In this document: positions 1 through 8,401 of the stretch, one piece after another
Layout of the letters: the number at the start of each line of letters is the position of its first letter
Numbering within the stretch: position 1 is the stretch's first letter
Origin: an uncultured Bacteroidota bacterium
GTDB taxonomy: Bacteria; Bacteroidota; Bacteroidia; JABEUT01
Direction: 5' to 3'
NCBI GenBank assembly: GCA_903863935.1
Contig: CAIPDV010000080.1
Location: 62,001-126,000 of the forward strand
DNA: 64,000 nucleotides
Notes under the pieces: generated by a model
The model's input: the letters and a program-made list of their open reading frames with translations, nothing else
Told to the model about the DNA's origin: nothing
Database searches by the model: none
Made by a program: the position numbers and the translations under genes

Positions 1-178
1 CTTCATTGGAATGATGCCCAGCCTGCAAACTGCTTACCGCAGCAAGCACTGCCATTATTGCAGTAGAAACCGCCAGGTAAATAGTCCAGCCTTTTTTCTT
101 TAGTTTGTGTTCGGCTTCTTCAATTTTTTCCGAAATAGTTTCGTGCAAGTGTTCTGTGGGTACCTCTGGTTCTTCCAT
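1..178 (-). CDS. DUF4337-like membrane protein, N-terminal fragment
   Basis: Reading leftward from an ATG at 178-176, an open frame runs off the left edge of the window. It encodes an acidic N-terminus (MEEPEVPTEHLHETI), a charged amphipathic helix and a hydrophobic segment (YLAVSTAIMAVLAAVSSLQA) followed by GHHSNE. This arrangement, including the GHH after the first membrane helix, matches what I recall of DUF4337 proteins, small inner-membrane proteins of unknown function. Only about 59 residues are visible, so the family call rests on the N-terminus alone. It is divergent from rnhA, with about 118 bp between the starts. Confidence 0.6.
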   Translation of the reverse strand, partial: MEEPEVPTEHLHETISEKIEEAEHKLKKKGWTIYLAVSTAIMAVLAAVSSLQAGHHSNE

Positions 179-195
179 ATCTAAGTTTAAAGAAT

Positions 196-280
196 GTAAA
201 GTTAATAAAGTTTGTAAATTCAGAAAGAAATCTTGTATTCAGTTTGGCCCAAACAACTTTATGAACTTTATTACCTTTAC
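196..280. repeat. Imperfect inverted repeat of AACTTTAT-type units upstream of rnhA
   Basis: Positions 196-218 and 258-280 are reverse complements at 20 of 23 positions. Both arms are built from degenerate 8-9 bp units such as AAAGTTAATAAAGTT and AACTTTATGAACTTTATTAC. Related units recur at about 3642-3677 and 52913-52945. On RNA the arms could form a hairpin just before the GTG start of RNase HI. Function is unknown. Confidence 0.55.
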
Positions 281-296
281 GAACTTTATAAAGTAC

Positions 297-758
297 GTGG
301 CTAAAGTTATAATTTATACAGATGGCGCATCTCAGGGCAATCCCGGCCCGGGAGGCTTTGGTGTTGTAATGCTTTCGGGCACTAAGAGGAAAGAAATCTC
401 CCAGGGTTTCAGGCTAACAACCAACAACCGAATGGAATTACTGAGCGTGATTGTTGCCCTGGAAGCCATGAAACAACCTCAAATGGATATTACCATATTT
501 AGTGATTCACGCTATGTGGTAGATTCAGTAAGCAAGGGCTGGGTTTTTGGATGGAGTAAGAAAAACTTTCATGGTAAAAAAAACGTGGACCTGTGGAAAC
601 GCTTTCTGCTTGTATATCCGACTCAAAAAATAAAATTTGTTTGGGTGAAAGGACATGCTGCAAATGTAGAGAATGAACGCTGTGATGTATTAGCTGTAGC
701 CGCTGCCCAATCAAGGCATTTACATGTGGACGAGGGTTATGAAAGATCGCAGGATTGA
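297..758 (+). CDS. rnhA: Ribonuclease HI
   Basis: Cleaves the RNA strand of RNA-DNA hybrids in the cytoplasm (R-loops, primers). The 153-residue product begins VAKVIIYTDGASQGNPGPGG and carries the four acidic catalytic residues: Asp in YTDGAS, Glu in NNRMELL, Asp in FSDSRYV and Asp in ENERCDVLA. Length is typical for the bacterial enzyme. I chose the GTG at 297 because homologous sequence begins there. The frame is open back to 105, but that part is repeat-derived and overlaps the divergent DUF4337 gene. An ATG at 261 is the alternative and would add 12 residues. The basic handle region looks short, as in many Bacteroidota enzymes. Confidence 0.88.
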   Translation: MAKVIIYTDGASQGNPGPGGFGVVMLSGTKRKEISQGFRLTTNNRMELLSVIVALEAMKQPQMDITIFSDSRYVVDSVSKGWVFGWSKKNFHGKKNVDLWKRFLLVYPTQKIKFVWVKGHAANVENERCDVLAVAAAQSRHLHVDEGYERSQD

Positions 759-797
759 AGACCTCACTCCTGACGCTTCGGTCAGGACTTAAAGCCA

Positions 798-1334
798 TTA
801 AGGTTTATCCTGAAGTTTTAAAAGCGTAATATCATAAATAACTACAGAACTGGGTGGGATCTTATCCCTATCCCCCGCTATTCCCTGAGCTAAAAAAGAT
901 GGAATAATAAATAACCCTTTATCTCCTTTGTGCATTAATTCGACGGCTTGGTGCACTCCGCTCTCAACATCATCTTTACCTACTCGAAATTCACGCGGAC
1001 CATCCTTTTTTGAATCATAACAAAGCGTTCCATCCATTAAACTTATTGTATATGCAATCTGTGCATAGTTGCCTACTTTGGCAATGTCTCCGGTACCATG
1101 TTCATAAATCATATAGCGGATGCCAGTTGAAGTTGCTGCCATGTTGTAATTATGGAGCTTAATATATTGATTGATCTCATCGGTTTCCTGGCGGATAAAT
1201 TTCTGCTGCGATGGAATTAATTGTTTATTAACTTCCTGTGCGTTTGGCAAAGGCTTTAGATTATCATCTTGCTGCGGGTTATGACAGCCGGAGAATGAAA
1301 AGATAAAAATAAGTGATAGAAAAAGACGTACCAT
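798..1334 (-). CDS. gldI: GldI-like FKBP-type peptidyl-prolyl isomerase lipoprotein
   Basis: A 178-residue lipoprotein. A hydrophobic signal ends in the lipobox FSFSGC with Cys17 as the lipidation site, followed by a linker and a C-terminal FKBP domain from about residue 75. Landmarks are GNYAQIAYTISLMDGT, ESGVHQAVELMHKGDKG, the IIPSFLAQG segment and the closing strand VVIYDITLLKL. FKBP proteins isomerise prolyl bonds and help periplasmic folding. In gliding Bacteroidota the FKBP lipoprotein GldI is needed for motility and T9SS function. It sits 8 bp after the DHH phosphoesterase gene with ndk divergent, an arrangement I associate with gldI in this phylum. The GldI name is an inference; a general FKBP lipoprotein is the alternative. 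Confidence 0.72.
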   Translation of the reverse strand: MVRLFLSLIFIFSFSGCHNPQQDDNLKPLPNAQEVNKQLIPSQQKFIRQETDEINQYIKLHNYNMAATSTGIRYMIYEHGTGDIAKVGNYAQIAYTISLMDGTLCYDSKKDGPREFRVGKDDVESGVHQAVELMHKGDKGLFIIPSFLAQGIAGDRDKIPPSSVVIYDITLLKLQDKP

Positions 1335-1342
1335 TAGTAAGG

Positions 1343-2389
1343 TTATTCTCCCTTTAATTCCTTTTTGTATTCTGCAACCAACGTCAAAAACTTCAAAATG
1401 GTTTCATCCATTGAAAGTTCACTCTTGCCTCCGGCAGCATTTATGTGCCCCCCGCCATTAAAATGTTTCCGGGCAAACAGGTTCACATCAAACTTATCTT
1501 TCGAGCGGAAAGAAATTTTTATTTCTCCGTCTTTTAATTCTGTAAACAATGCAGAAAACACAATTCCTTTCACTGAAATGGGTTCGTTTACCAATCCTTC
1601 AGTATCGCCTTCCCTGTAATCGAACCGTTTTAATTCGCTTTGCGTGAGTGTGATGAAACCAGTTGCAAAATCGGGGAGTATCTTCATCTTCTCCATTACA
1701 GCATATCCGAGCAATCTCAAACGTATATCCCGATTATTATCGTCAATAAAGCGGTGTATCTTAGTTGTTTCTGCTCCATGCCTCATCAGGTCGGCCACAA
1801 CATCATGCGTATGTGCCGATGTGCTTGAAAAACGGAACGAACCTGTATCTGTCATTATACCTGCATAAAGGCAATTAGCAATGTCTTTATTTATCTTTTT
1901 ATTTTCTCCCAATAAGGTGATAAAATCGTAAACTAATTCTGCTGTTGAAGAAGACCCAACATTATGAAAAGAAATGTCGGCAAACTTTTCTGGCTGTGGA
2001 TGGTGATCAATTACTAGCCTGAAAGCCTTTGATTTTTTAACCGCTATTTCCAAATCTCCAATACGTTTAAGTGAATTGAAGTCGAGAAATAATATAAGGT
2101 CAGCTTTCGCAATAGATTGATTGGCGGGTGATGGAGTCTTTTCAAAATCTATTACCGAGCGGGTTCCGGGCATCCACTTTAAAAATTCGGGATAGGCATT
2201 TGGCGAAAGAACAGTTACTGTATGTCCCCGTTTCTCCAAATAATGTTTCATCCCCAATGAAGAACCTACAGCATCTCCATCGGGAGATCTGTGCATAATA
2301 ATTACCACCTTACTTGGGGTGCCAAGTATCTCCTTTACTTTTAAAAGTTCTTTATCGGTCAAGTGGTGAGAATTGTGTTTGAGATGCAA
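1343..2389 (-). CDS. nrnA: DHH-family phosphoesterase (NrnA-type oligoribonuclease/pAp phosphatase)
   Basis: A 348-residue cytoplasmic phosphoesterase. The DHH domain shows HRSPDGDAVGSS (motif I), LFLDFNS (motif II), the DHH motif in IDHHPQPEKF and DTGSFRFSSTSAHTH. The DHHA1 domain follows, with the glycine-rich GGGHINAAGG near residue 315. These are the metal-binding and substrate motifs of NrnA, which degrades nano-RNAs and pAp to nucleoside monophosphates. It is co-directional with the GldI-like gene and probably co-transcribed with it. It diverges from ndk across a 67-bp gap. Whether the true substrate is nano-RNA, pAp or a cyclic dinucleotide product cannot be told from sequence. Confidence 0.85.
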   Translation of the reverse strand: MHLKHNSHHLTDKELLKVKEILGTPSKVVIIMHRSPDGDAVGSSLGMKHYLEKRGHTVTVLSPNAYPEFLKWMPGTRSVIDFEKTPSPANQSIAKADLILFLDFNSLKRIGDLEIAVKKSKAFRLVIDHHPQPEKFADISFHNVGSSSTAELVYDFITLLGENKKINKDIANCLYAGIMTDTGSFRFSSTSAHTHDVVADLMRHGAETTKIHRFIDDNNRDIRLRLLGYAVMEKMKILPDFATGFITLTQSELKRFDYREGDTEGLVNEPISVKGIVFSALFTELKDGEIKISFRSKDKFDVNLFARKHFNGGGHINAAGGKSELSMDETILKFLTLVAEYKKELKGE

Positions 2390-2419
2390 ATTTAGCAGGA
2401 AAGGGATGATAAACTAATA

Positions 2420-2427
2420 TATCTTTG
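2420..2427 (+). promoter_or_regulatory. -7 box of ndk promoter
   Basis: TATCTTTG followed by CAC matches the Bacteroidota housekeeping -7 element TAnnTTTG. It lies 29 bp before the ndk ATG. Confidence 0.6.
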
Positions 2428-2456
2428 CACTTTCACTAAAAAAATATAGTATTTAT

Positions 2457-2876
2457 ATGGCAACAAACAGAACATTTACAATGGTTAAACCGGACGCATT
2501 CGAGGCCGGAAATTCGGGAGCAATTCTGAGCATGATAGAGAAAGCAGGATTCAGACTTATAGCAATGAAAATCACAAGATTAAGCCCTAAAACCGCCGGT
2601 GCTTTCTATGAAGTTCATAAGGAACGCGGTTTCTATAATGAATTAGTGGAATTTATGTCTTCAGGACCTATTATTGCCGCTATTTTGGAAAAAGATAACG
2701 CAGTAGCTGATTTCCGTAAACTTATTGGGGCTACCGACCCAGCCAAAGCCGATGAAGGCACTATCCGTAAATTATATGCTAAGTCAATGGGAGCCAACGC
2801 AGTTCATGGCTCCGATAGTGATGAAAACGCAGCTATTGAAGGTAATTTCTTCTTCTCGAACCTGGAAAGGATTTAA
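2457..2876 (+). CDS. ndk: Nucleoside diphosphate kinase
   Basis: Transfers the gamma phosphate of ATP to NDPs through a phosphohistidine, balancing NTP pools in the cytoplasm. The 139-residue protein opens [20 protein letters not shown], has the conserved [19 protein letters not shown] segment and the active-site histidine in [12 protein letters not shown]. The C-terminus FFFSNLERI is typical. Length matches the family. It has its own TAnnTTTG promoter and is divergent from the DHH phosphoesterase gene. A palindromic repeat starts 28 bp after its stop. Confidence 0.95.
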   Translation: MATNRTFTMVKPDAFEAGNSGAILSMIEKAGFRLIAMKITRLSPKTAGAFYEVHKERGFYNELVEFMSSGPIIAAILEKDNAVADFRKLIGATDPAKADEGTIRKLYAKSMGANAVHGSDSDENAAIEGNFFFSNLERI

Positions 2877-2889
2877 TTTCACAATAAGG

Positions 2890-3645
2890 ATGCAAGTATT
2901 TAGAGAGATTGCTTTGTTCCTCGCAATGACGTTTGGGCTTTTAAAATTAGCCTACAGACAGATAATACGTCATTGCGAGGAACGAAGCAATCTCTTAACT
3001 GTTCGCATTAGTTTATTGATCGCCGCCTTTTACCTTTTACCTTTTACCTTAAGTGCACAGGAAAAGAAAGACTCCAACTATGGTGGTCAGCTTTCCTTTG
3101 GGATGAGAAATACATTCAGTTCTTTTACCGACGCCCAAAGTATTGGAATGGGGGCGGGAGGAGAATTCAGGATAAGACTTGCCAGGCAAATTAATACCGA
3201 ATGGTTTGCTGACTATTTAGCAACTGATATCCAGGGAATGGGTTACAGGCATGATATGCATATTGGATGGTCAGTATTGTTTTATTTCAGTAAACACCCT
3301 CTAACCACTGGTAAAATAAGCACCTATTTTTTAGCAGGGCATTGTTTCGATTATACAGAGGTTGTTTCTGAATGGCCCGGTGTTTCTAAAGGTACAAGAT
3401 GGAGTAGCGCAGTTCAGTGTGGCTTTGGAATACACTATAATCTGACAAAAAATTTCGATCTCTCTTTGCTTAGCCAGTATATGGTTCATTTGGGAACAGA
3501 TATCAACTCAAGCATTCAGGTTGACCCTGCTACAGGGTATAGCTATATGGATATTACAAGGCAATCGGGTTTCTCATTGGAAGGACATCTGCTAACCACC
3601 CTCAGTATTAACTATCAAGTAGGAAGATTATGGGGAAAGAGGTAA
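2890..3645 (+). CDS. Outer-membrane beta-barrel protein with repeat-displaced start region
   Basis: Probable porin-like outer-membrane protein of unknown function. From residue 46 there is a signal peptide (LLIAAFYLLPFTLSAQ, cleavage after SAQ), then alternating strands rich in Gly and aromatics, ending in a C-terminal strand with LSINYQVGRLW. The start is uncertain. Before the signal the frame runs through an inverted repeat (2904-2995), and part of the right arm translates as RHCEERSNL. The only upstream ATGs are at 2890, before the left arm, and 2926, inside it; a TTG at 3016 would leave a truncated signal core. A triple heptanucleotide repeat lies in the signal-coding part. The gene overlaps the ORF of the next barrel gene by 16 bp, although the chosen start of that gene is later. 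Confidence 0.65.
   Translation: MQVFREIALFLAMTFGLLKLAYRQIIRHCEERSNLLTVRISLLIAAFYLLPFTLSAQEKKDSNYGGQLSFGMRNTFSSFTDAQSIGMGAGGEFRIRLARQINTEWFADYLATDIQGMGYRHDMHIGWSVLFYFSKHPLTTGKISTYFLAGHCFDYTEVVSEWPGVSKGTRWSSAVQCGFGIHYNLTKNFDLSLLSQYMVHLGTDINSSIQVDPATGYSYMDITRQSGFSLEGHLLTTLSINYQVGRLWGKR
2904..2995. repeat. Palindromic interspersed repeat, CGTCATTGCGAGG family, copy 1
   Basis: Two 28-bp arms at 2904-2931 and 2968-2995 are reverse complements with one mismatch. The unit is CGTCATTGCGAGGAACGAAG followed by CAATCTCT. It lies between ndk and the next gene and is read through by that gene's open frame. Related copies are at 39781-39867, 44363-44436 and, as a single arm, 61685-61722. Confidence 0.9.
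3027..3047 (+). repeat. Three tandem copies of CTTTTAC in a signal-peptide region
   Basis: Three perfect heptamers, followed by a partial fourth (CTTA), lie in the codons for the hydrophobic core of the signal peptide. Since 7 is not a multiple of 3, gain or loss of one copy would shift the frame. Confidence 0.85.
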
Positions 3646-3677
3646 AAGTTTGTAAAGTTCATAAAGTTATAAAGTTG
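3642..3677 (+). repeat. AAAGTT-type degenerate tandem units
   Basis: Four to five units resembling AAAGTTTGTAAAGTTCATAA lie across the junction of two outer-membrane protein genes, just before the ATG at 3684. They match the units upstream of rnhA. Confidence 0.5.
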
Positions 3678-3683
3678 AAACGC

Positions 3684-4256
3684 ATGTTTTACTTTATTAT
3701 CTTTCTCCTTTTTACTATTCCCTGTGTAAGTCAATCCGATTCATCGTTTACTTATAAAGGAATGTTGAGAGGTACTGCCAATTTTGCCCTGGGCGATATG
3801 CCCCAATTAAATATTACCAATGCCTACCTTACAGGCAACCTGGAATATTACGCCAACAAAAAAATATCCATTCGTGGTGATAATTATTTGTTCTTAAACT
3901 CACTTACTAAAAACAGTATCCTTCAGGATAATGATGCTATTTACTTTGGTGCTTTCTACCATTTCCTGCCAAATCACCATTTTGATCCTCTCCTTGGGTT
4001 TCAGCCCGGGATAAGCCACACACAGATATCAATACCGTTCAGCGGTTTAAATGAAGCTGCTGAAACTACCATTTGTCCTCTCACCTCTTTTGTAGCCGGC
4101 TTTAATTATTTTGCCGATCAATGGTTTCATTTCCAACTCAACATTCGCTACACAATTGGCGAACATCTTACCACTGCCGATGAAACCAACATCAGCGAGA
4201 TAAGTTTCAACTTTGGACTTGGCTTTAACATTAATGTGTTGAAGAAGAAAAAATAG
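3684..4256 (+). CDS. Outer-membrane beta-barrel protein
   Basis: A 190-residue secreted protein. The ATG at 3684 starts a clean signal peptide (MFYFIIFLLFTIPCVSQ); the in-frame extension to 3630 is repeat-derived and unlikely. The mature part shows amphipathic strands such as YLTGNLEYYANKKISIRGD and a C-terminal strand (ISEISFNFGLGFNINVL) ending in a lysine tail. Spacing and style resemble the preceding barrel gene, so the two may be co-transcribed. No specific family could be assigned. It could be a small porin or a structural barrel of the envelope. Confidence 0.65.
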   Translation: MFYFIIFLLFTIPCVSQSDSSFTYKGMLRGTANFALGDMPQLNITNAYLTGNLEYYANKKISIRGDNYLFLNSLTKNSILQDNDAIYFGAFYHFLPNHHFDPLLGFQPGISHTQISIPFSGLNEAAETTICPLTSFVAGFNYFADQWFHFQLNIRYTIGEHLTTADETNISEISFNFGLGFNINVLKKKK

Positions 4257-4284
4257 AATCGGAATTTATCTATTTGTTAATACA

Positions 4285-4292
4285 TACCTTTG
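4285..4292 (+). promoter_or_regulatory. -7 box upstream of RND exporter gene
   Basis: TACCTTTG, a match to TAnnTTTG, ends 34 bp before the ATG at 4327. Confidence 0.6.
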
Positions 4293-4326
4293 TTTACTCG
4301 TTTCAATTTAATTATACAGGAGACTG

Positions 4327-6771
4327 ATGTGGAACCGGCTTGCTAATTTTATTTTAAAGAACAGGATTCTCCTGCTTTTTGTTATTGCCGGAATTACTGT
4401 GTTCATGGGGTACCAGGCAAAGCAGGACAAAATTGCCTATAATTATATACAGCTACTGCCAGACGATGACAGCACCTGGATGGATTATCTAAAATTTCAG
4501 GAACAGTTTGGCCCCGATGGAACTGTAATGATTGCAGGTATGCAATCTGATAGTCTATTCACCAACCTGCAAATGTTTAATGACTGGTATGCTCTCGACC
4601 ACGCTATAAAACATACCGGAGGAGTTAAGGATGTTATGTCGGTTGCTTCGCTTTATAAAGTAGTGAAAAATGACAGCCTGCAAAAGTTACTGGTCGATAC
4701 CATGCTTACGGCAAAACCCACATCACTCAGGCAACTCGATAGTATTAAACAAGCCATTTACAGGCAACCATTCTTCGAAAACATTATATACAATAAGCAC
4801 ACTGGATCTACACTTATGCTTATTACTTTCAAAGAAAAAGAAGTAAACACAGTGCGAAGAATCACGATTGTTGATTCTGTAAAAACACAGATGGAAGCCT
4901 TTGGGCAGAAGTATCACCTCACGATGCATTATTCAGGAATGCCCTACATACGCACCACCATTTCCCGTAAAATACAAAAGGAAATGTCGATGTTTATTGC
5001 CCTCTCTATCTTTATTACAGCCTTAATACTTCTGCTGCTGTTCCGTTCTTTTTATCTTGTCGTTTTCCCATTGCTGGTAGTTATTGTAGGAGTAATCTGG
5101 GCCGGTGCATTTATTAATATATGCGGTTATCAGATAACCGTTCTCACGGCTTTAATACCTCCGCTAATAATGGTTATCGGGGTTCCGAATTGTATCCTTT
5201 TGTTAAACAAATATCATACCGAATACCGTTTGCATGGCAACAAAATAAAAGCCATGCAGAGAATGGTGGGTAAAATAGGTATCTCCCTTTTTCTGGCAAA
5301 TGTTACTACAGCAATTGGTTTTGCAGTTTTCTGTTCTACCCATAGTGCTGCTCTGGTACAATTTGGACTGGTAGCTTCGATAGGAGTATTGTGTACCTTC
5401 CTGATTTCGCTGTTCCTTATCCCTATTATTTTTAGTTTCCTCCCTCCGCCTAAAATTAATCAAACTAAGCACCTCGATAGAAAACATACTGTTTCACTCC
5501 TGAATAAAATTGACAAAATGGTGCATCACCGCCGTAAAGTAATTTATGGCGTTGTGCTCATCGGCTTGCTTGTTTCGGTTTACGGCATTTCAAAAATAAA
5601 AGCCATCGGTTTTGTAGTGGATGACCTCCCGCAGAACGATCCGATCTACACGGATATGCATTACTTTGAAAACTGCCTTGGTGGCGTGCTTCCTATGGAA
5701 ATAAAGGTAGACACCCGGAAACCCAAAGGTGTTTTTTCAGAGACCGGAAAGACCTTATATAAAATGGAACGCCTGCAAAAAATGTTAAAAGGCTATCCTA
5801 TTTTCTCCCGCCCGATTTCGGTTGTCGAAGTTCTTAAATACGCCAACCAGGCCTTTCATGATGGCGAACCAAAGTATTACATAATGCCTACCCAAGGCGA
5901 TTTGCAATCTATTTTCGAATATGTGCAAGGGGCAGAAAATAAAAAAGATCTGTACAAAGGATTTTTAGATACCAGCAAGCAATTCACCAACATCGATTTA
6001 TTCATGCAGGATCTGGGCTCGGCAAAATTGAAGGAAGTTGTTGCATCTATCATCCCGCGTGCCGACAGCATCTTTAATTATGATGCAGCTACCAAATCAT
6101 TGCTTCAAAAAGATGACCCCAAGCGTTACAAACTAACCTTCACAGGTACTTGCGTGATCTTTTCTAAAGGCAACGACTACCTGGTTAAAAACCTTATTGA
6201 GAGCGTACTTCTGGCAATCCTGCTTGTTTCGTTTGTAATGTATTTATTGTTCATGTCAGTGCGTATGGTAATCATAGCAACCATTCCAAGCCTTATACCA
6301 TTAATAATTACACTTGGATTAATGGGCTTTTTCAATGTTCATCTTAAACCAAGCACTATTTTAATTTTTAGCATTGCATTTGGTATTTCATCGGACGGCA
6401 CAATGTATTTTCTCACCAAATACAAACAAGATCTGAAAAAATATAACTTCAGTATTTCTGAAATAGTTTCACTTGTTATAAAAGAAACAGGCGTAAGTAT
6501 GATCTATACCGCTATCATTCTTTCATGCGGGTTTATGATTTTTATTTTCTCAGGGTTCGGAGGAACAAGGGCTTTGGGCCTGCTGGTTTCTATAACATTA
6601 CTGATGGCGTATTCATCTAATCTTATTGTGCTTCCGTCTTTCCTGCTTTCGCTTGAAAAACGAAACAGGAAAAAAGAAGAAATGAAATCATTGATAGAGG
6701 TTGACTTTGCATTGCTGGAAGATGATTCGGAAGAAGAAGAATCAACTACAGAAACAGGAAAAAAGAATTGA
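4327..6771 (+). CDS. RND superfamily (MMPL-type) transporter
   Basis: An 814-residue inner-membrane protein with two homologous halves. Each half has one helix, a large periplasmic loop and a five-helix bundle: a first helix near residues 10-28, helices at about 220-370, a helix near 404-422, and helices at about 628-770. The glycine/charged helix GFAVFCSTHSAALVQFG and SIAFGISSDGTMYFLTKY are typical of MMPL/sterol-sensing-type RND proteins, which move hydrophobic or lipid substrates with proton flux. It lacks the length and loops of AcrB pumps, and no MFP or TolC gene is adjacent. Substrate unknown; lipid or hopanoid export is plausible. The 3' end overlaps the convergent next gene by 26 bp. 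Confidence 0.85.
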   Translation: MWNRLANFILKNRILLLFVIAGITVFMGYQAKQDKIAYNYIQLLPDDDSTWMDYLKFQEQFGPDGTVMIAGMQSDSLFTNLQMFNDWYALDHAIKHTGGVKDVMSVASLYKVVKNDSLQKLLVDTMLTAKPTSLRQLDSIKQAIYRQPFFENIIYNKHTGSTLMLITFKEKEVNTVRRITIVDSVKTQMEAFGQKYHLTMHYSGMPYIRTTISRKIQKEMSMFIALSIFITALILLLLFRSFYLVVFPLLVVIVGVIWAGAFINICGYQITVLTALIPPLIMVIGVPNCILLLNKYHTEYRLHGNKIKAMQRMVGKIGISLFLANVTTAIGFAVFCSTHSAALVQFGLVASIGVLCTFLISLFLIPIIFSFLPPPKINQTKHLDRKHTVSLLNKIDKMVHHRRKVIYGVVLIGLLVSVYGISKIKAIGFVVDDLPQNDPIYTDMHYFENCLGGVLPMEIKVDTRKPKGVFSETGKTLYKMERLQKMLKGYPIFSRPISVVEVLKYANQAFHDGEPKYYIMPTQGDLQSIFEYVQGAENKKDLYKGFLDTSKQFTNIDLFMQDLGSAKLKEVVASIIPRADSIFNYDAATKSLLQKDDPKRYKLTFTGTCVIFSKGNDYLVKNLIESVLLAILLVSFVMYLLFMSVRMVIIATIPSLIPLIITLGLMGFFNVHLKPSTILIFSIAFGISSDGTMYFLTKYKQDLKKYNFSISEIVSLVIKETGVSMIYTAIILSCGFMIFIFSGFGGTRALGLLVSITLLMAYSSNLIVLPSFLLSLEKRNRKKEEMKSLIEVDFALLEDDSEEEESTTETGKKN

Positions 6772-8326
6772 AAAATGCGTAGAAGGTAGATCCTGCCTCA
6801 GTTTCAAGCGTATCTTCGGTTAGCATAGATAGCATTACTATCATCCAGAAAACAAAGTAAATAAAGGTGTACATTTTTTTTGTTTTCATTCCGGGATAAA
6901 AAAGTGAAATGATAAACCAGGCTAATCCGGTTAATCCAAAGCCAACAGCAATTTCAAGATATTGGTCATGTGCCCGCAATCTCCATTGAGGTTTTAGTGG
7001 TGAGTGTGTTGAATCATAATAATCATCAAATGCTTTACGTACGTCACCGGTACCAACACCAATTATGGGATGTCTGTTTATCAGTATAAGTGCCACTCTC
7101 CAATATTCAAAACGCATGGTAACTGAATGCCCATTAATATCGGCTCCGCGCTGGTATTCTTTAATATCCCAAAACACCTGGAACAACCGATAACTCATGC
7201 TGCTTAACGAATTGAAACGGTAATTGGGAATACCTAATTGAATGGCGTTAATATCTTTTTCTGTAAGGCTCCAAACACCCACTGAATCCTTCCTCAATCC
7301 GAGCGATGTCATATACCTTATAACAGTTGACCGTATTGCATTACCTTTCAGATCCACACTATCAAAATGAATTTTGCTTCGCTTATTCCATTCCCTGGGC
7401 AGTTCTTTCCACGATATATATTGAACATCGTAATGCCCGTTCTCTGTAATATCTCCCCAATTATCTTGTCCGTATGGATTTCCATTTACCGTTTTTTTAT
7501 CCAGTTGTGCAAAATTCACTTTATCTCCTTCGGGAAAATAAGAATGGTAAAAATGGACCATGTAACCGGTTGAACCAAGTATTCCAAGCACAAACAAAAG
7601 AATTACAGAAGCACCAAACAAATATTTTTTTTCACGGATTGCTTTAAAAGCCCTGTATAAAAGTAATATCAGGCAAATTACAATCATCATTATAACAACA
7701 GTAAGTGATTGCATTATAACAAGGAAAAAAAGAAACCAGCCAACCCAAAGGATTGCAGCCACCGCCAATAAAGAAAAACGATTTGATACAATATAATATC
7801 CCAATAGGAATATTGATAAGGCTATCATCATGGCAAGCCTGACAGGAGCAATGAACTCTGAAATATCATGAATATCCACCAGCTGGTGTGTAATAAGCAT
7901 ATATCCTCCGTTAAGGGTTGAGAGGGTTACTGCAATGAGGAAAGAAAGTATGACTGCTTTTTTCTCCTTATCGAGTAAGGGAGCTGTTGTAGCCAATACA
8001 AAAGGGAAAAGAAAAAGAGGAAGTTTTTTATTCAGGTCTTCAAACCCGTAAGCAAAGTTGGATGTATAAATCAAACCCAGCAGATGCATTACATAAAATG
8101 AGCATAAAACCACAGCTGGCTTGTTGCGGACAAATGATTTTAACTTTGAAATGTAATTTCCTTCTACCAGCCAATTGAAGGCCAACACTGCCTGGCAGAT
8201 ACTGTTAATACCGTTAGATAAAGGCATTCCCACACACACACCTATTAATGCCGCTATAAAAATGTAGCGGTGAATCTGCGAACGCAAGGAAGCATCAGGT
8301 GCTAATGACTCAGTGGTTGAAAACAA
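6746..8326 (-). CDS. O-antigen ligase family (Wzy_C) membrane protein
   Basis: A 526-residue inner-membrane protein with about ten hydrophobic helices and one large periplasmic loop (about residues 260-420) before the C-terminal helices. The conserved RLRAHDQYLEIAVGFGLTG and HPIIGVGTGDVRKAFDDYY match the Wzy_C/O-antigen ligase superfamily, which joins polysaccharide to lipid A-core or polymerises glycans in the periplasm. It could be a WaaL-like ligase, a Wzy polymerase or a glycoprotein oligosaccharyltransferase. No glycan genes are adjacent; the flippase and glycosyltransferase genes lie 32 kb away. It ends inside the 3' end of the RND gene (26-bp convergent overlap). Confidence 0.8.
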   Translation of the reverse strand: MFSTTESLAPDASLRSQIHRYIFIAALIGVCVGMPLSNGINSICQAVLAFNWLVEGNYISKLKSFVRNKPAVVLCSFYVMHLLGLIYTSNFAYGFEDLNKKLPLFLFPFVLATTAPLLDKEKKAVILSFLIAVTLSTLNGGYMLITHQLVDIHDISEFIAPVRLAMMIALSIFLLGYYIVSNRFSLLAVAAILWVGWFLFFLVIMQSLTVVIMMIVICLILLLYRAFKAIREKKYLFGASVILLFVLGILGSTGYMVHFYHSYFPEGDKVNFAQLDKKTVNGNPYGQDNWGDITENGHYDVQYISWKELPREWNKRSKIHFDSVDLKGNAIRSTVIRYMTSLGLRKDSVGVWSLTEKDINAIQLGIPNYRFNSLSSMSYRLFQVFWDIKEYQRGADINGHSVTMRFEYWRVALILINRHPIIGVGTGDVRKAFDDYYDSTHSPLKPQWRLRAHDQYLEIAVGFGLTGLAWFIISLFYPGMKTKKMYTFIYFVFWMIVMLSMLTEDTLETEAGSTFYAFFNSFFLFL

Positions 8327-8374
8327 TTCGATTAATTAATGATAGAAATATGAATCGGATAGGAGTTTTATAGT

Positions 8375-8382
8375 TTTCTTTG
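8375..8382 (+). promoter_or_regulatory. Probable -7 box of purD
   Basis: TTTCTTTG followed by CAC, one mismatch from TAnnTTTG, ends 19 bp before the purD ATG. Confidence 0.4.
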
Positions 8383-8401
8383 CACAAAAATAAACTTTCA
8401 A

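Noticed and set aside
105-296. In-frame N-terminal extension of RNase HI
   Set aside because: It overlaps the divergent DUF4337 gene and an inverted repeat, and has no similarity to RNase HI.
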